The notes beneath the pieces were generated by a model, which made no database searches, was not told the origin of the DNA, and saw only the letters and a list, made by a program, of their open reading frames with translations. From Brasilonema sp. CT11 (GTDB lineage Bacteria; Cyanobacteriota; Cyanobacteriia; Cyanobacteriales; Nostocaceae): a stretch of DNA of 55,998 nucleotides. Within the stretch, counting starts at the first letter, position 1; every line of letters starts with the position of its first letter. The translations under genes were made by a program, and so were the position numbers. This document shows positions 37,397-46,638 of this stretch, in pieces. The stretch is from assembly GCF_017982655.1 (NCBI RefSeq), contig NZ_JABXYX010000045.1, positions 1 to 55,998 of the forward strand, in the 5' to 3' direction.

Positions 37397-38866
37397 ATGA
37401 AATTGAAAAGACGGAAAACACTATATTTGCTGACTAGTATGTTTACATTAGTCGGTTTCAAAAATAGTATCCAGCGAGCTCAGGCACAGTCTAGCCCAGT
37501 GGTCGGTGTTAATAAAAATTCACTTGCCGCTTTGGATTTGCGACCAGACAATACAACCTATTCCGAAGTTATCGAGTACAGCTTGGATGGTAGAGTTCAA
37601 CGTCAGAAAATTTTTGCTCAAAAAGTCATACTCGAGAACTTAGGAATAGACCCTAAAAATAATCGAGACCAAATTTATCAAGCATTTCTTCAAGCTGCAG
37701 CAGGTGGTGTTGAAGACAAACCAGTGCTTATGTATCAAGGTATTAATACCTCACCATACTCTGAACAAATTAAAGATTACCCGACTCGTTTAATGCAGAG
37801 ACCTAATGGTACAAATTTAGTAAGCGGAACTACTGTTAATGCTACATTTAGTCCTTATCCAGCATGGGGAAAAGTTCCGTCTATTAATGAGCAAGGTCTG
37901 ACTTTTCTTCATGAAGATATTAAAGAAGCTTGTGTTTGCGTCGGTAGTTTCGACAATCAAGGAAAGTTCCGTACAAAATGGTTGGGAAGAAATGCACTCG
38001 CGTGCGATGAATTTTGGAGTAGTACTAAAATAATTGGATTGCTTAATCTTGTTTCTCGCACCAACCAAAAAAATCCGGAAGTAGATTTAGACTCTTATAG
38101 TGTTAGAGGTATAGACAGATCCGGGAATCAAAATAGTTTTCGTTTCCAAGATTTAGCTAGGGATATGGTCAGCTATGAACAAAAAATCGCAACATCAAAT
38201 TCCTTGGGTACAATGTTCAAGAGATTTTCTCTCCCACTGGATTTAGAGAAATGGCTTAAACTGATCACGGGTAATCAGGACTTAATATTTCGCGGTAGAT
38301 ACGGGGAAAAACCTTTTATCGAACAACCAGAGTTAGTTGAGACCACTACTTTCAAGGTGGTTTTGAATGCCGATCAACAGCTTCCTAGATGGCAGTGTAA
38401 TGCGGTATCTGCCTATGATTTAACAAGGATAGTATCCATGTTGGGTTGGCATAATTACATTCCAAGGCAATCGCGCATACCATATGCAAATTGGGAAAGT
38501 CTTACAACTGTCATTACCGCGATGGGAGCAGATTCAGCTCGTTTTACTGATTTAGCCATTCAAGTATTGGGTTTACAAAATGACCTTGAATCTGTTGCGA
38601 TTATCTCAAAACTCGGCAATGGGAATACTTCTACTAGGGAGAGAATGGAAGCTGTCTACGTTGCACTCGTACATTTTGTAGATAGTCGTCCAAAAGCATT
38701 AGGAAAGCCAGCCAAACTGTTCACATTTACTATGGCTTTACGAGGAGGAAAGGCGCTTCAACCAAGAGACCCCAACCGAGAAGTGGTAGAACTTGATGCC
38801 AGGATGGCAACGGAAGTTACCGAGATTGTGCGGAGAGTATTGGCATTGGAATTAGATCTAGTCTAG
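37397..38866 (+). CDS. Secreted protein, possible serine beta-lactamase/PBP-like fold
   Basis: 489 residues. Signal peptide about 1-31 (KRRKTLYLLTSMFTLVGF, ending AQAQ). The mature protein carries, in the right order, candidate motifs of penicillin-recognising serine enzymes: SSTK (S208xxK211) after CDEFW, SAY (S338), and KLG (K405) in ISKLGNGNTSTRERMEAVYVA. These fit SxxK, SxN-like and KTG-like boxes, but two are imperfect, so the assignment is tentative. A beta-lactamase-related or DD-peptidase role in the periplasm is possible. Monocistronic. Its 3' region faces a stem-loop and the second MITE. Confidence 0.7.
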   Translation: MKLKRRKTLYLLTSMFTLVGFKNSIQRAQAQSSPVVGVNKNSLAALDLRPDNTTYSEVIEYSLDGRVQRQKIFAQKVILENLGIDPKNNRDQIYQAFLQAAAGGVEDKPVLMYQGINTSPYSEQIKDYPTRLMQRPNGTNLVSGTTVNATFSPYPAWGKVPSINEQGLTFLHEDIKEACVCVGSFDNQGKFRTKWLGRNALACDEFWSSTKIIGLLNLVSRTNQKNPEVDLDSYSVRGIDRSGNQNSFRFQDLARDMVSYEQKIATSNSLGTMFKRFSLPLDLEKWLKLITGNQDLIFRGRYGEKPFIEQPELVETTTFKVVLNADQQLPRWQCNAVSAYDLTRIVSMLGWHNYIPRQSRIPYANWESLTTVITAMGADSARFTDLAIQVLGLQNDLESVAIISKLGNGNTSTRERMEAVYVALVHFVDSRPKALGKPAKLFTFTMALRGGKALQPRDPNREVVELDARMATEVTEIVRRVLALELDLV

Positions 38867-38914
38867 TCCATAAAATTTTGAGAGTTTTCACAAGGGTTAT
38901 AGCCTACAAAAAGT

Positions 38915-38948
38915 GCTCGAAAAACTCAACATGTCGGGTTTTTCGAGC
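38915..38948 (-). terminator. Stem-loop, terminator-like on the minus strand
   Basis: A perfect 11-bp stem (gctcgaaaaac, gtttttcgagc) with a 12-base loop. Read on the minus strand it is followed by acttttt, as in an intrinsic terminator. It would serve the minus-strand gene at 39308-40168, from which it is now separated by the MITE at 38991-39140; it may also act on the plus strand. Confidence 0.55.
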
Positions 38949-38983
38949 AAAATCGAGCTAGTTATGATTATTAATAATTAATC

Positions 38984-38990
38984 TTATTAA
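38984..38990. repeat. Target-site duplication, ttattaa
   Basis: ttattaa at 38984-38990 recurs at 39141-39147 on the other side of the element: a perfect 7-bp duplication. Confidence 0.85.
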
Positions 38991-39140
38991 TTGGAGTTTA
39001 GACTAATTTTGGCTGTCAAACCGCCAAATTCTTATCCAGACTGCTTTTCCCCATTTATAACCGCTTTCTGATTCCAAAATCTAAAGTGCTTGCTATACAA
39101 GGGTTGTAGCCTAATAAATAGAATTTAGTCTAAACTCCAG
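38991..39140. mobile_element. 150-bp MITE, copy 2
   Basis: Same length and ends as copy 1 at 22293-22442 (ttggagtttagactaa ... ttagtctaaactccag), about 94% identical by eye, non-coding, flanked by ttattaa duplications. Its better-preserved right end (ctccag) shows the inverted repeat is TGGAGTTTAGACTAA at both sides apart from the outermost base. Confidence 0.92.
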
Positions 39141-39307
39141 TTATTAAAGATATTTTTCTGACCACTCGCTATTGATGCGGGATTAAGTACTAGCGAGTGC
39201 TTGGAACACATTATTCGGGCATTGACCTCAATTTTCGATTATTTGGTACTATTACTTGATGCAAAACACCTATCAACAATAAATGGTTGATAGCGTAGAA
39301 TTATCTA

Positions 39308-40168
39308 TCAGGCATTAACACTAGTCGTAGTCTTTACAACATCCCACTGTTGTATCAAAGTCATAACCCCAGTGCTGACATTTATGGTGTAGAGATTATT
39401 AGGTGTGACATATCGAGGGGCACCAAGGGCATATATTTGGTCTCCTGAAGCGCTGGCTAAGCTGCTAAAGCCACTATTCCAAACTTTACCATCAATTGTC
39501 AATTGCGCTCCTGGGCTTACTTGTCCTTTTGTCAAATCCAACTGCACCAAACTTGTATTACCTTGTTGCGTAAGATTTGTCGTATAAATTATTCGATTTG
39601 ACTCTGCAACATTATCCAACCTCGACTGGGCTAGATTATCGAATCGCTCGGTAACAGGCAGTGTGATGTTATTAATAGTATTAATCGCTCCTGTATTAGC
39701 GTCGATATTAACTAGTGTGGATGACGTTTTGTCACTTCTGTGCGTTAGACCGACAAGCGAGCCATCATTAGTAACCAACACACTTGCGAGGTTCTGGTCG
39801 TTTGCGAGTCCAGAGATAGGCGTGCTTGTTGCAGACTGACCTACAGTGACAGTCAATAAGCGAGGGGAATTATTTCCTTTTGTAGCAGTTTTAAGCGGGC
39901 TAATGCTTAGTAAAAATTTATTATAACCTAAATAACTGATACTGTTCAATCGTTCGCTAGGCTGTATAGAAACACTAGTCAGCTCCTGAATTTGTTTAGT
40001 TACTAAGTCTAAGGACTGTATGACAAGTTGTCCTGCTTTAGGAATGCGTACACCATAGATAATTGAGGATGTTTGTGCAACGGTTCTTTTAGCGAGAGAC
40101 CCAAGCCCAGCAACTGTTGTGGTTGCAATCACCAGCTGACCAAACTGTCGTCGTGTTAGCTTCAACAT
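39308..40168 (-). CDS. Tat-type secreted beta-propeller-like protein, unknown function
   Basis: 286 residues. The N-terminus MLKLTRRQFGQLVIATTTVAGL is a twin-arginine signal (RRQFG) ending near VAQ. The mature part is made of repeated short beta-strand blocks (LVTNDGSLVGLTHR, LVNIDANTGAI, LVQLDLTKGQV, LYTINVSTGVM), as in PQQ/WD-like propellers. No catalytic motif recognised. Periplasmic or cell-surface location inferred from the signal. Divergent from purD. Confidence 0.75.
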   Translation of the reverse strand: MLKLTRRQFGQLVIATTTVAGLGSLAKRTVAQTSSIIYGVRIPKAGQLVIQSLDLVTKQIQELTSVSIQPSERLNSISYLGYNKFLLSISPLKTATKGNNSPRLLTVTVGQSATSTPISGLANDQNLASVLVTNDGSLVGLTHRSDKTSSTLVNIDANTGAINTINNITLPVTERFDNLAQSRLDNVAESNRIIYTTNLTQQGNTSLVQLDLTKGQVSPGAQLTIDGKVWNSGFSSLASASGDQIYALGAPRYVTPNNLYTINVSTGVMTLIQQWDVVKTTTSVNA

Positions 40169-40374
40169 GTTTGTACTCTTGTTGACTAAATTTTATCATC
40201 CAAAGGTAGCCTAATTTTATTGTATTAAAAGTAATCAGTATTTGCAAAATAAATGATTCAGGATTTGTGCGCCCAATATACTAGGACTTGCACAATCATC
40301 GGAATTGGTGAAAAAATTGTACGGCGAGTCGCTCCGCTCGCATTCTCCCTTACAAGAAACCTTAGAGGATACCA

Positions 40375-41664
40375 GTGAAAGTTTTAGTTATAGGTAATGG
40401 AGGGCGGGAACACGCCTTAGCTTGGAAACTGTTACAATCAAAGCAAATTGAGCAAGTTGTGTGTGTGCCAGGAAACGGGGGTACGGCAAGCATGGAAGGC
40501 TGCCAAAACCTGTCTTTGGCAGTAGACGACTTTGAGGCGATCGCTCAATTTGCCAAAGACCAGAAGATAACTCTTGTTGTGGTCGGACCAGAAGTGCCTT
40601 TAGCAAAAGGCATTACGGATTATCTCAAATCTGTTGGTCTAATGGTTTTTGGTCCAACGAAAGCAGGTGCGCAAATTGAGGCAAGTAAGGCTTGGGCAAA
40701 AGCTTTAATGCAGGAAGCAGGAATTCCGACAGCACGGGCAGCGGTATTTACGGAAGCAGCCGCAGCGAAATCTTATGTGAAAGGCCAAGGAGCACCAATT
40801 GTTGTCAAAGCCGATGGTTTAGCGGCTGGTAAAGGTGTCATCGTTGCGGAAACGGTGGAACAGGCATATGCGGGGATTGATGCCATGTTTGGCGGAGAAT
40901 TTGGCAGTGCAGGGAAATTTGTTGTTATTGAAGAGTGCTTGACAGGGCAAGAGGTTTCTGTTTTAGCGTTGACGGATGGGTTAACAATTCGTCCGTTACT
41001 GGCTGCTCAAGATCATAAGCGGATTGGTGAGGGCAATACAGGGGAAAATACTGGTGGTATGGGAGCTTATGCTCCAGCGCCGATCGCGACACCAGAGTTG
41101 ATGGCAAAAATTCAAAAGCAAGTTTTAGAAAAAGCGATCGCCATACTCAGAAAAAAAGGCATTGACTACCGAGGTGTGCTTTACGCTGGCTTGATGATCA
41201 CTGACTCAGGCGATTTTAAGGTTTTGGAATTCAACTGTCGCTTTGGCGATCCAGAAACCCAAGTTGTGTTACCTCTATTGGAAACACCCCTAGAAGAGCT
41301 AATTCTAGCTTGTGTTGAACAACGTTTGGCTCAAATGCCACCCATCGCTTGGAAGCAGGGTGCAGCTGTTACAGTTGTTGCTGCTTCTGGTGGTTATCCT
41401 GGAGCATATGAGAAAGGAAAAGTCATTACTGGTATTGAGCAAGCAGAAGCACTGGGAACGAGTGTGTTCCATGCTGGGACAAAGGCATTGCCAGGCGAAA
41501 GCCTAGGAACGAGACAAGTGGTGACAGACGGCGGTAGAGTGTTAAATATTACCGCAATTGGAGAAAGCTTTGAGCAAGCGCTTGCTCAAGCGTATGCTGG
41601 AACGCAGTGCCTTCACTTTGAGGGAATGTATTACCGACGAGATGTTGGTCACAGAGTTAAGTAA
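40375..41664 (+). CDS. purD: Phosphoribosylamine-glycine ligase
   Basis: 429 residues, full length, GTG start (VKVLVIGNGGREHALAWKLLQS is the canonical GARS start). The ATP-grasp core includes KADGLAAGKGVIVAE, the acidic metal site around EFNCRFGDPETQVVLPLL and GGMGAYAPAP. It catalyses the second step of purine synthesis: 5-phosphoribosylamine + glycine + ATP to glycinamide ribonucleotide. Monocistronic; a repeat-rich spacer separates it from nblS. Confidence 0.97.
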   Translation: MKVLVIGNGGREHALAWKLLQSKQIEQVVCVPGNGGTASMEGCQNLSLAVDDFEAIAQFAKDQKITLVVVGPEVPLAKGITDYLKSVGLMVFGPTKAGAQIEASKAWAKALMQEAGIPTARAAVFTEAAAAKSYVKGQGAPIVVKADGLAAGKGVIVAETVEQAYAGIDAMFGGEFGSAGKFVVIEECLTGQEVSVLALTDGLTIRPLLAAQDHKRIGEGNTGENTGGMGAYAPAPIATPELMAKIQKQVLEKAIAILRKKGIDYRGVLYAGLMITDSGDFKVLEFNCRFGDPETQVVLPLLETPLEELILACVEQRLAQMPPIAWKQGAAVTVVAASGGYPGAYEKGKVITGIEQAEALGTSVFHAGTKALPGESLGTRQVVTDGGRVLNITAIGESFEQALAQAYAGTQCLHFEGMYYRRDVGHRVK

Positions 41665-41996
41665 TAATACGGATAAACCGTGAGATTCCTAATTTGAAAT
41701 TTTGTATCTCCTGCCGAGACGCTGAGGGCAAAGCGCATGCTACGCGTATGCCTGCCTTCGCCTTACGGCTAGGCAAGGGAGGGCATATTTTGAATTTGAA
41801 TTGCTCGCTTTCTGGCTCTTTGTTACGTGTTTGTCTATAAACTGTTAATTTTTATTTATTGGGGTAGTTTCAATTCCTAACAAGGATGAATAGAAAACTA
41901 TCCCTACCCTAACAAGTCAAACCTTCAGAGGTCTTAGGTAAACCATACACTTTCTTATAACTCTCATTGTCAGTACCATAATAATGATTTTTTAAG
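41665..41996. other. 332-bp spacer between purD and nblS
   Basis: Contains GC-rich palindromic repeat sequence (about 41705-41785, with catgctacgcgtatgcctgc) and an AT-rich leader before nblS. No gene; the nblS promoter is presumably in the last 150 bp. Confidence 0.5.
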
Positions 41997-43916
41997 ATGC
42001 TAACTGTTTTAAAAATAATTAAACAAGCAATTGTCAATTGGTGGTTGGAATTCACTCTCCAGACTAAACTTTTAGCAGCCGCTACTTTGGTAGTCTCTCT
42101 GGTGATGAGTGGTTTGACCTTCTGGGCGGTGAATACAATTCAGGTGGATGCACGTTTGAATGACACTCGCTTTGGTCGTGATCTTGGGCTGCTGCTGGCG
42201 GCTAACGTTGCTCCGCTCATTGCTAATGATAATCTCACTGAGGTGGCAGAATTTTCCCAACGCTTTTATAGCAGCACCTCTAGCGTGCGTTATATGCTTT
42301 ATGCTGATGACACAGGAAATATTTATTTCGGTATTCCCTTTTGGCAACCGGAGGTGGGAACATCCCTTGCCATTGAACGGCGGATAGAACTGCCCGATGA
42401 TTATGCTGCTGATGCCGAAAAGCCGATGGTGCGACAACATCGATCGCCAGATGGGGAAGTCACCGATGTGTTTGTTCCACTGACTGCGGATGGCAAATAC
42501 TTGGGTGTGTTGGCAGTTGGGATCAACCCTAACTCAGCTGCAGTCATCTCATCAAATTTCACCCGTGATGTCACCATTGCTGTTTTTATCTCAATTTGGG
42601 TGATGGTGATTTTGGGAGGGGTGATTAATGCTTTGACAATCACCAAGCCGATAAAAGAGTTGCTGGTGGGGGTAAAACAAATTACTGCGGGAAATTTCAA
42701 ACAGCAAATTGATTTACCACTAGGGGGCGAACTTGGGGAGTTAATTCTCAATTTTAATGAGATGGCAGAGCGCTTGGAGCGCTATGAAGAACAAAATATT
42801 GAGGAACTGACAGCGGAAAAAGCTAAGCTAGAAACGCTGGTTTCCACAATTGCTGACGGAGCCGTCTTGATTGATAATAGTATGCAGGTGATTTTAGCGA
42901 ACCCCACAGCACAGAGAATTTTCGGCTGGGAAGAAGCTAAACTCGTAGGCGAAAATGTTTTACATCACTTGCCTGCAGCTGTCGGAATGCAAATTACCCG
43001 TCCCTTATATGAAATAGCAACCGGGGAATGCGAAAGTGCTGAATTCCGTATACCGCTGATTGAACCTATCAAGCGCACTGTCCGCATTCTGATGACAACA
43101 GTTCTTAACCAGCAAAGAGAGAGTGTTAAAGGTATTGCTATTACCGTACAAGATATCACCCGCGAGGTAGAACTTAACGAGGCAAAAAGTCAGTTTATCA
43201 GTAACATCTCCCACGAATTGCGAACGCCTCTATTTAACATCAAATCATTTATCGAGACTTTGCACGACTATGGGGAAGACTTGAGTACTGAACAAAAGAA
43301 AGAGTTTTTGGTCACTGTCAATCATGAAACCGATAGACTAACCCGCTTAGTTAACGATGTTTTGGATTTGTCAAAGCTAGAATCTGGTCGCAACTATCAC
43401 TTGAAGGGGGTAGATTTGGCGCAGGCGATCGAGCAGACACTGCGTACTTACCAACTCAATGCTAGGGACAAAGGCATTGAATTAATTCAGGAAGTTGAGC
43501 CTCAATTGCCCCTCGTTGTCGGTCACTATGATTTATTGTTGCAGGTGTTGGCTAATTTGATTGGTAATGCCCTCAAGTTTACTAAAGCGGGTGGAAAAGT
43601 TGCCCTCCGCGCCTACCAACTTCAACCAAAGTCCAGTTCTCATCATCAAGTACCCAAAGTACGAGTGGAAATTTCTGATACTGGAATTGGCATCGGTTCA
43701 GAAGACCAAGAAGCCATTTTTGACCGTTTTGTCCGGGTTGAAAACCGAGTTCACACCCTAGAAGGCACAGGTTTGGGGCTATCTATTGTCAGGAATATCA
43801 TAGAAAAGCATCACACGAAAGTTCATTTGGTGAGTGAAATTGGCGTTGGTACTACTTTTTGGTTTGACTTGGCGGTGTTTGATGAACAAGCGCCTCATGT
43901 TCCGAAGTTATATTAA
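41997..43916 (+). CDS. nblS: NblS/Hik33/DspA sensor histidine kinase
   Basis: 639 residues. TM1 about 27-47, an extracytoplasmic sensor part (RFYSSTSSVRYMLYADDTGNIYFGIPF is typical of NblS), TM2 about 185-210, a HAMP domain (about 212-262), a PAS domain (about 280-385), HisKA with phosphoacceptor H in FISNISHELRTPLFNIKSF, then the GHKL ATPase domain with NLIGNALKFTKAGG, DTGIGIGSED and GTGLGLSIV. It is the conserved high-light/nutrient-stress kinase of cyanobacteria, controlling phycobilisome degradation and hli genes via RpaB. Closest relatives have almost the same length. Confidence 0.96.
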   Translation: MLTVLKIIKQAIVNWWLEFTLQTKLLAAATLVVSLVMSGLTFWAVNTIQVDARLNDTRFGRDLGLLLAANVAPLIANDNLTEVAEFSQRFYSSTSSVRYMLYADDTGNIYFGIPFWQPEVGTSLAIERRIELPDDYAADAEKPMVRQHRSPDGEVTDVFVPLTADGKYLGVLAVGINPNSAAVISSNFTRDVTIAVFISIWVMVILGGVINALTITKPIKELLVGVKQITAGNFKQQIDLPLGGELGELILNFNEMAERLERYEEQNIEELTAEKAKLETLVSTIADGAVLIDNSMQVILANPTAQRIFGWEEAKLVGENVLHHLPAAVGMQITRPLYEIATGECESAEFRIPLIEPIKRTVRILMTTVLNQQRESVKGIAITVQDITREVELNEAKSQFISNISHELRTPLFNIKSFIETLHDYGEDLSTEQKKEFLVTVNHETDRLTRLVNDVLDLSKLESGRNYHLKGVDLAQAIEQTLRTYQLNARDKGIELIQEVEPQLPLVVGHYDLLLQVLANLIGNALKFTKAGGKVALRAYQLQPKSSSHHQVPKVRVEISDTGIGIGSEDQEAIFDRFVRVENRVHTLEGTGLGLSIVRNIIEKHHTKVHLVSEIGVGTTFWFDLAVFDEQAPHVPKLY

Positions 43917-43920
43917 GCTT

Positions 43921-44027
43921 GGTATAGGAGGGAACAGGGAACAGGGAACAGGGAACAGGCTTGAAAGTCCCGTGGTGTCCGTATTTTCTCATTAGTTTAT
44001 GTCCTAAGCTACCTGGCAACTGCTATA
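43921..44027 (+). repeat. Dispersed ~100-bp repeat, copy 2
   Basis: Heptamer array gggaaca (about 43930-43958) followed by the conserved blocks ttttctcattagtt, gtcctaa and ctacctggc and the end ctgctata, matching 19709-19807. Starts five bases after the nblS stop codon. Confidence 0.75.
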
Positions 44028-44056
44028 CATACCAGGCTTGATATTAAAGATCAAAG

Positions 44057-44107
44057 AAACACAATCGATAAAATCACCGGAATTTAGGGATTTTATCGAT
44101 TGTGTTT
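44057..44107. terminator. Perfect 19-bp stem-loop after nblS
   Basis: aaacacaatcgataaaatc (44057-44075) pairs perfectly with 44089-44107, loop 13 bases. The stem is AT-rich and unusually long for a terminator, so it could equally be a palindromic repeat. It lies between nblS and the convergent aminotransferase gene. Confidence 0.5.
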
Positions 44108-44138
44108 GTTGAAAGCGCCCGACGGGCGGCGCGTCACT

Positions 44139-44170
44139 CGCTAGCCCCTAAGGGGGCGCTGCGCAAACGC
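44139..44170. repeat. 32-bp GC-rich dispersed repeat, copy 2
   Basis: Exact reverse complement of 6010-6041. Embedded in a stretch of mixed repeats (44110-44290) that also has heptamer-like ttcaaaa and cttttga runs. The open frames across this stretch are not genes. Confidence 0.75.
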
Positions 44171-44291
44171 TCAAATTCAAAATTCAAAATCACCGAAGAT
44201 TTGATCGGAGGAAACCTCCGCTCAAACTTCTCTCAAAATTCAAAATTAATACTTTTGACTTTTGACTTGATACTTTTGACTTGTTTTGCCC

Positions 44292-45467
44292 CTACACCCC
44301 TACACTCCTGTGTTTCTTCAGATGCAACCTTTGTTCAACTGCATCAAAGGTCTCCGTTTTTTTTGCGAAGGACCAGCGGACTGTATTTCGCCCAAGTTCT
44401 GGTGTGGAATAAAAACTAGAACCTGGTACAACGGCTATTCCGACTTCCTCAACCAGGTATTTGGCAAATTCATAATCATCTGCATGAGCGCTGTATTGAC
44501 TAAAATCACTCATTATGTAATAAGCACCTTGGGGTGGTTGTACGATAAATTGATATTCTTCCAGAATTTTGACTATGCGATCGCGTCGGGTAGTGTATGC
44601 TTGTTTTTGAGTCTCGAAGAACGACTCTGGCAATTTCAATCCAGCGACTGCAGCGTACTGGAAAGGGGCTGGTGCACAAATTGTTGTAAAGTCATGTAGC
44701 GTCCGAATCGCTGCACTTAAGTTAGTGGGGGCACAGACATAGCCAATCCGCCATCCTGTGATGGAGAAGGTTTTACTCAAACCACTAATAGTTAGAGTTT
44801 GCTCAAACATTCCATCAAGAGTTCCTAGAGGAATGTGTTGGTGTTCATCAAAGGTGATGCGATCGTAAATTTCATCCGTAACTGCAACAACATTAAACTC
44901 TCGGCAAAGACTGGCTATAGAATTTAATTCTTCCCTTGTAAAAACACGTCCAGTAGGATTATGAGGTGTGTTAACAATGATCGCCTTGGTTTTGTCTGAA
45001 AAAGCAGCTCGTAGACGTTCTGGATCGAGTTGAAAAAAAGGCGGTTCCAACCTCACAAAAACTGGTTTAGCTTGTGCAAAATTAATGGCTGGGAGATAAT
45101 TATCATGAAATGGTTCTATAACAATAACTTCATCACCCGGATTAACTAAGCTGAGCATCGCCAAGACAATACCTTCTGTGACGCCGCAAGTAACCGTAAT
45201 TTGCTCCTCTGGGTCATAGTATAAATCGTACAAGTTTTGCAGATTATTTGAAATTGCTTGGCGAAGCTCTGGAATTCCCCAGGTGTTCGTGTATTGATTA
45301 TGACCTTCTTCCATCGCCACAGATGCAGCCCGAATCAGTTCAGGAGGGGAGGGGAAATCAGGCAATCCTTGAGCCATGTTGATGGCTTTATGCTTGATTG
45401 CAAGCCTTGTCATTTCACGAATAACAGAGGGACGAAATTCATGTAATCGCTTAGCAGATGGATACAT
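44292..45467 (-). CDS. PLP-dependent class I/II aminotransferase
   Basis: 391 residues, AGGAGA ribosome site 8 bases before the start. Fold type I motifs: NMAQGLPDFPSPPELI, GVTEGIVLAMLSLVNPGDEV, NTPHNPTGRVFT, TDEIYDRITFD, and SGLSKTFSITGWRIGY containing the PLP lysine (about residue 233); the C-terminal arginine site lies in RNTVRWSFAKK. It transfers amino groups between amino acids and 2-oxo acids; relatives include aspartate and kynurenine/methionine aminotransferases, and the exact substrate cannot be told. Monocistronic, convergent with nblS. Confidence 0.92.
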   Translation of the reverse strand: MYPSAKRLHEFRPSVIREMTRLAIKHKAINMAQGLPDFPSPPELIRAASVAMEEGHNQYTNTWGIPELRQAISNNLQNLYDLYYDPEEQITVTCGVTEGIVLAMLSLVNPGDEVIVIEPFHDNYLPAINFAQAKPVFVRLEPPFFQLDPERLRAAFSDKTKAIIVNTPHNPTGRVFTREELNSIASLCREFNVVAVTDEIYDRITFDEHQHIPLGTLDGMFEQTLTISGLSKTFSITGWRIGYVCAPTNLSAAIRTLHDFTTICAPAPFQYAAVAGLKLPESFFETQKQAYTTRRDRIVKILEEYQFIVQPPQGAYYIMSDFSQYSAHADDYEFAKYLVEEVGIAVVPGSSFYSTPELGRNTVRWSFAKKTETFDAVEQRLHLKKHRSVGV

Positions 45468-45575
45468 TTATTCTCCTGTCGCTGGTATAAACTGTTGTTT
45501 TTAAAAATGTAAAGTTCACTATTAACGATATCAAGACTTATATCATGTCCGGATGAACACTTATAAAAGACCAAG

Positions 45576-45643
45576 AACCTCACCCCGCCCTTCGGGCACC
45601 CCTCTCCTTAGCAAGGAAAGGGGATGGGGGTGAGGTTTTTTTA
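45576..45643 (+). terminator. Strong hairpin with T-run (terminator-like repeat)
   Basis: aacctcacccc (45576-45586) pairs with ggggtgaggtt (45627-45637), followed by a run of T. An inner hairpin (cctctcctt/aaggaaagg) fills the loop. The sequence belongs to a frequent cyanobacterial repeat; it would work as an intrinsic terminator on the plus strand, although no plus-strand gene lies directly upstream. Confidence 0.7.
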
Positions 45644-45793
45644 TTGTAAGTAATTAACCGAACTTGATATAACTCGTGCGTAAGCCCTAAATATGTTATA
45701 AATCAAGTTTTTCTTAACTTATGCACTTATGAATGTTGTTGAAACTTACGGATTGACAAAGTAGGCAAGCTGAAATACCGCCTTGCTTTATGG

Positions 45794-46186
45794 TTAAGAT
45801 CTAGACAGAGCAATAATTAAACACACGAATAACAGAGCCAGCAGCAAAAGTAAAGCTTGATTGCGTTTGATCCAATTTTTCACACTTGCACCGAAGCTGT
45901 TGGCGTAACGCTGCTGCTGCAAATATTGCTTACTCTCCTCAATATTTTCGTAGAGAATGCATTCTTTGGCAAAAGGACGCTGGGGAAAATTGCAAGTATC
46001 GTCAGCGTGGTAAGTGCAGCTGTCGCAGAGATACTCCTTCCCTGTGGCGCGATGTAGAGGAATGCCGGGATGTCCATAAGCTTTCAACTGAGTGCCACAA
46101 TGAGGACAGGTGACAGCTTGGGAATTCACGGGTTGATGACAGCGAGGGCAAGTTGCAGTGTCCACAAGCGTAGCCTTAAAGAGCAA
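45794..46186 (-). CDS. Zinc-ribbon membrane protein
   Basis: 130 residues. Two cysteine pairs close to the start (CPRCHQPVNSQAVTCPHCG) form a zinc ribbon; a second cysteine set follows (CDSCTYHADDTCNFPQRPFAKEC); a single membrane helix is at the end (about 109-126, ALLLLLALLFVCLIIAL). The order ribbon, Cys-rich CxxC...C...C, TM is shared by a small family seen widely in cyanobacteria. Function unknown; protein-protein or redox sensing at the thylakoid or plasma membrane is possible. Confidence 0.75.
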   Translation of the reverse strand: MLFKATLVDTATCPRCHQPVNSQAVTCPHCGTQLKAYGHPGIPLHRATGKEYLCDSCTYHADDTCNFPQRPFAKECILYENIEESKQYLQQQRYANSFGASVKNWIKRNQALLLLLALLFVCLIIALSRS

Positions 46187-46260
46187 ACATTCTGATTCTA
46201 GCTATTTCCTCATATGCATGGGAACAAAATACTCATCGATTTGTTTTGAAGATTCATTCT

Positions 46261-46452
46261 CTACTTTGTCATCCGTCGTAAAGCCGATGCTGAGGGATAC
46301 TTACCAGCTTGTACCAAGGCTTGCCGTTCTGGAATTCGTTCATTACTGTTAAAATCTAGAATGCGTACTGTCACTTCTCCGATATCTGTCAGCGAGCGCG
46401 TATTTCTATTTTTGCTAATTATACTTCTATGCCAATACTTCTCGGTTAACTG
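46261..46452 (-). pseudogene. Unrecognised coding remnant
   Basis: The minus strand holds an open 64-codon stretch ending at 46261 with protein-like sequence (RSLTDIGEVTVRILDFNSNE, then RIPERQALVQAGKYPSASAL), but no start codon at its upstream end, where an in-frame stop and a GC-rich repeat (46453-46540) begin. It reads like the C-terminal end of a real gene whose beginning was replaced. Family not recognised. Confidence 0.35.
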
Positions 46453-46638
46453 TCATTCTGTAGACGCTTTGCGGCTTCCCGCAGGGTGCGAAACGGAGTG
46501 GAGCGTTCGCCTTGGCGTGGCGAAGCCTGAGAATCTCAACCTATAGCAAGCGATCGAGATACTTCACTTCGCTGTCAGTTCCTTCGCTTCGCTCAGGACT
46601 CAGCATGACAAACAAACTTATCCGAGAAGTATTGACTT

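Noticed and set aside
44102-44699. Two frames on the plus strand
   Set aside because: The first is repeat DNA; the second is the antisense of the aminotransferase gene.
45576-45643. Hairpin considered as a small RNA gene
   Set aside because: Matches a common terminator-like repeat; no promoter seen and no supporting evidence.
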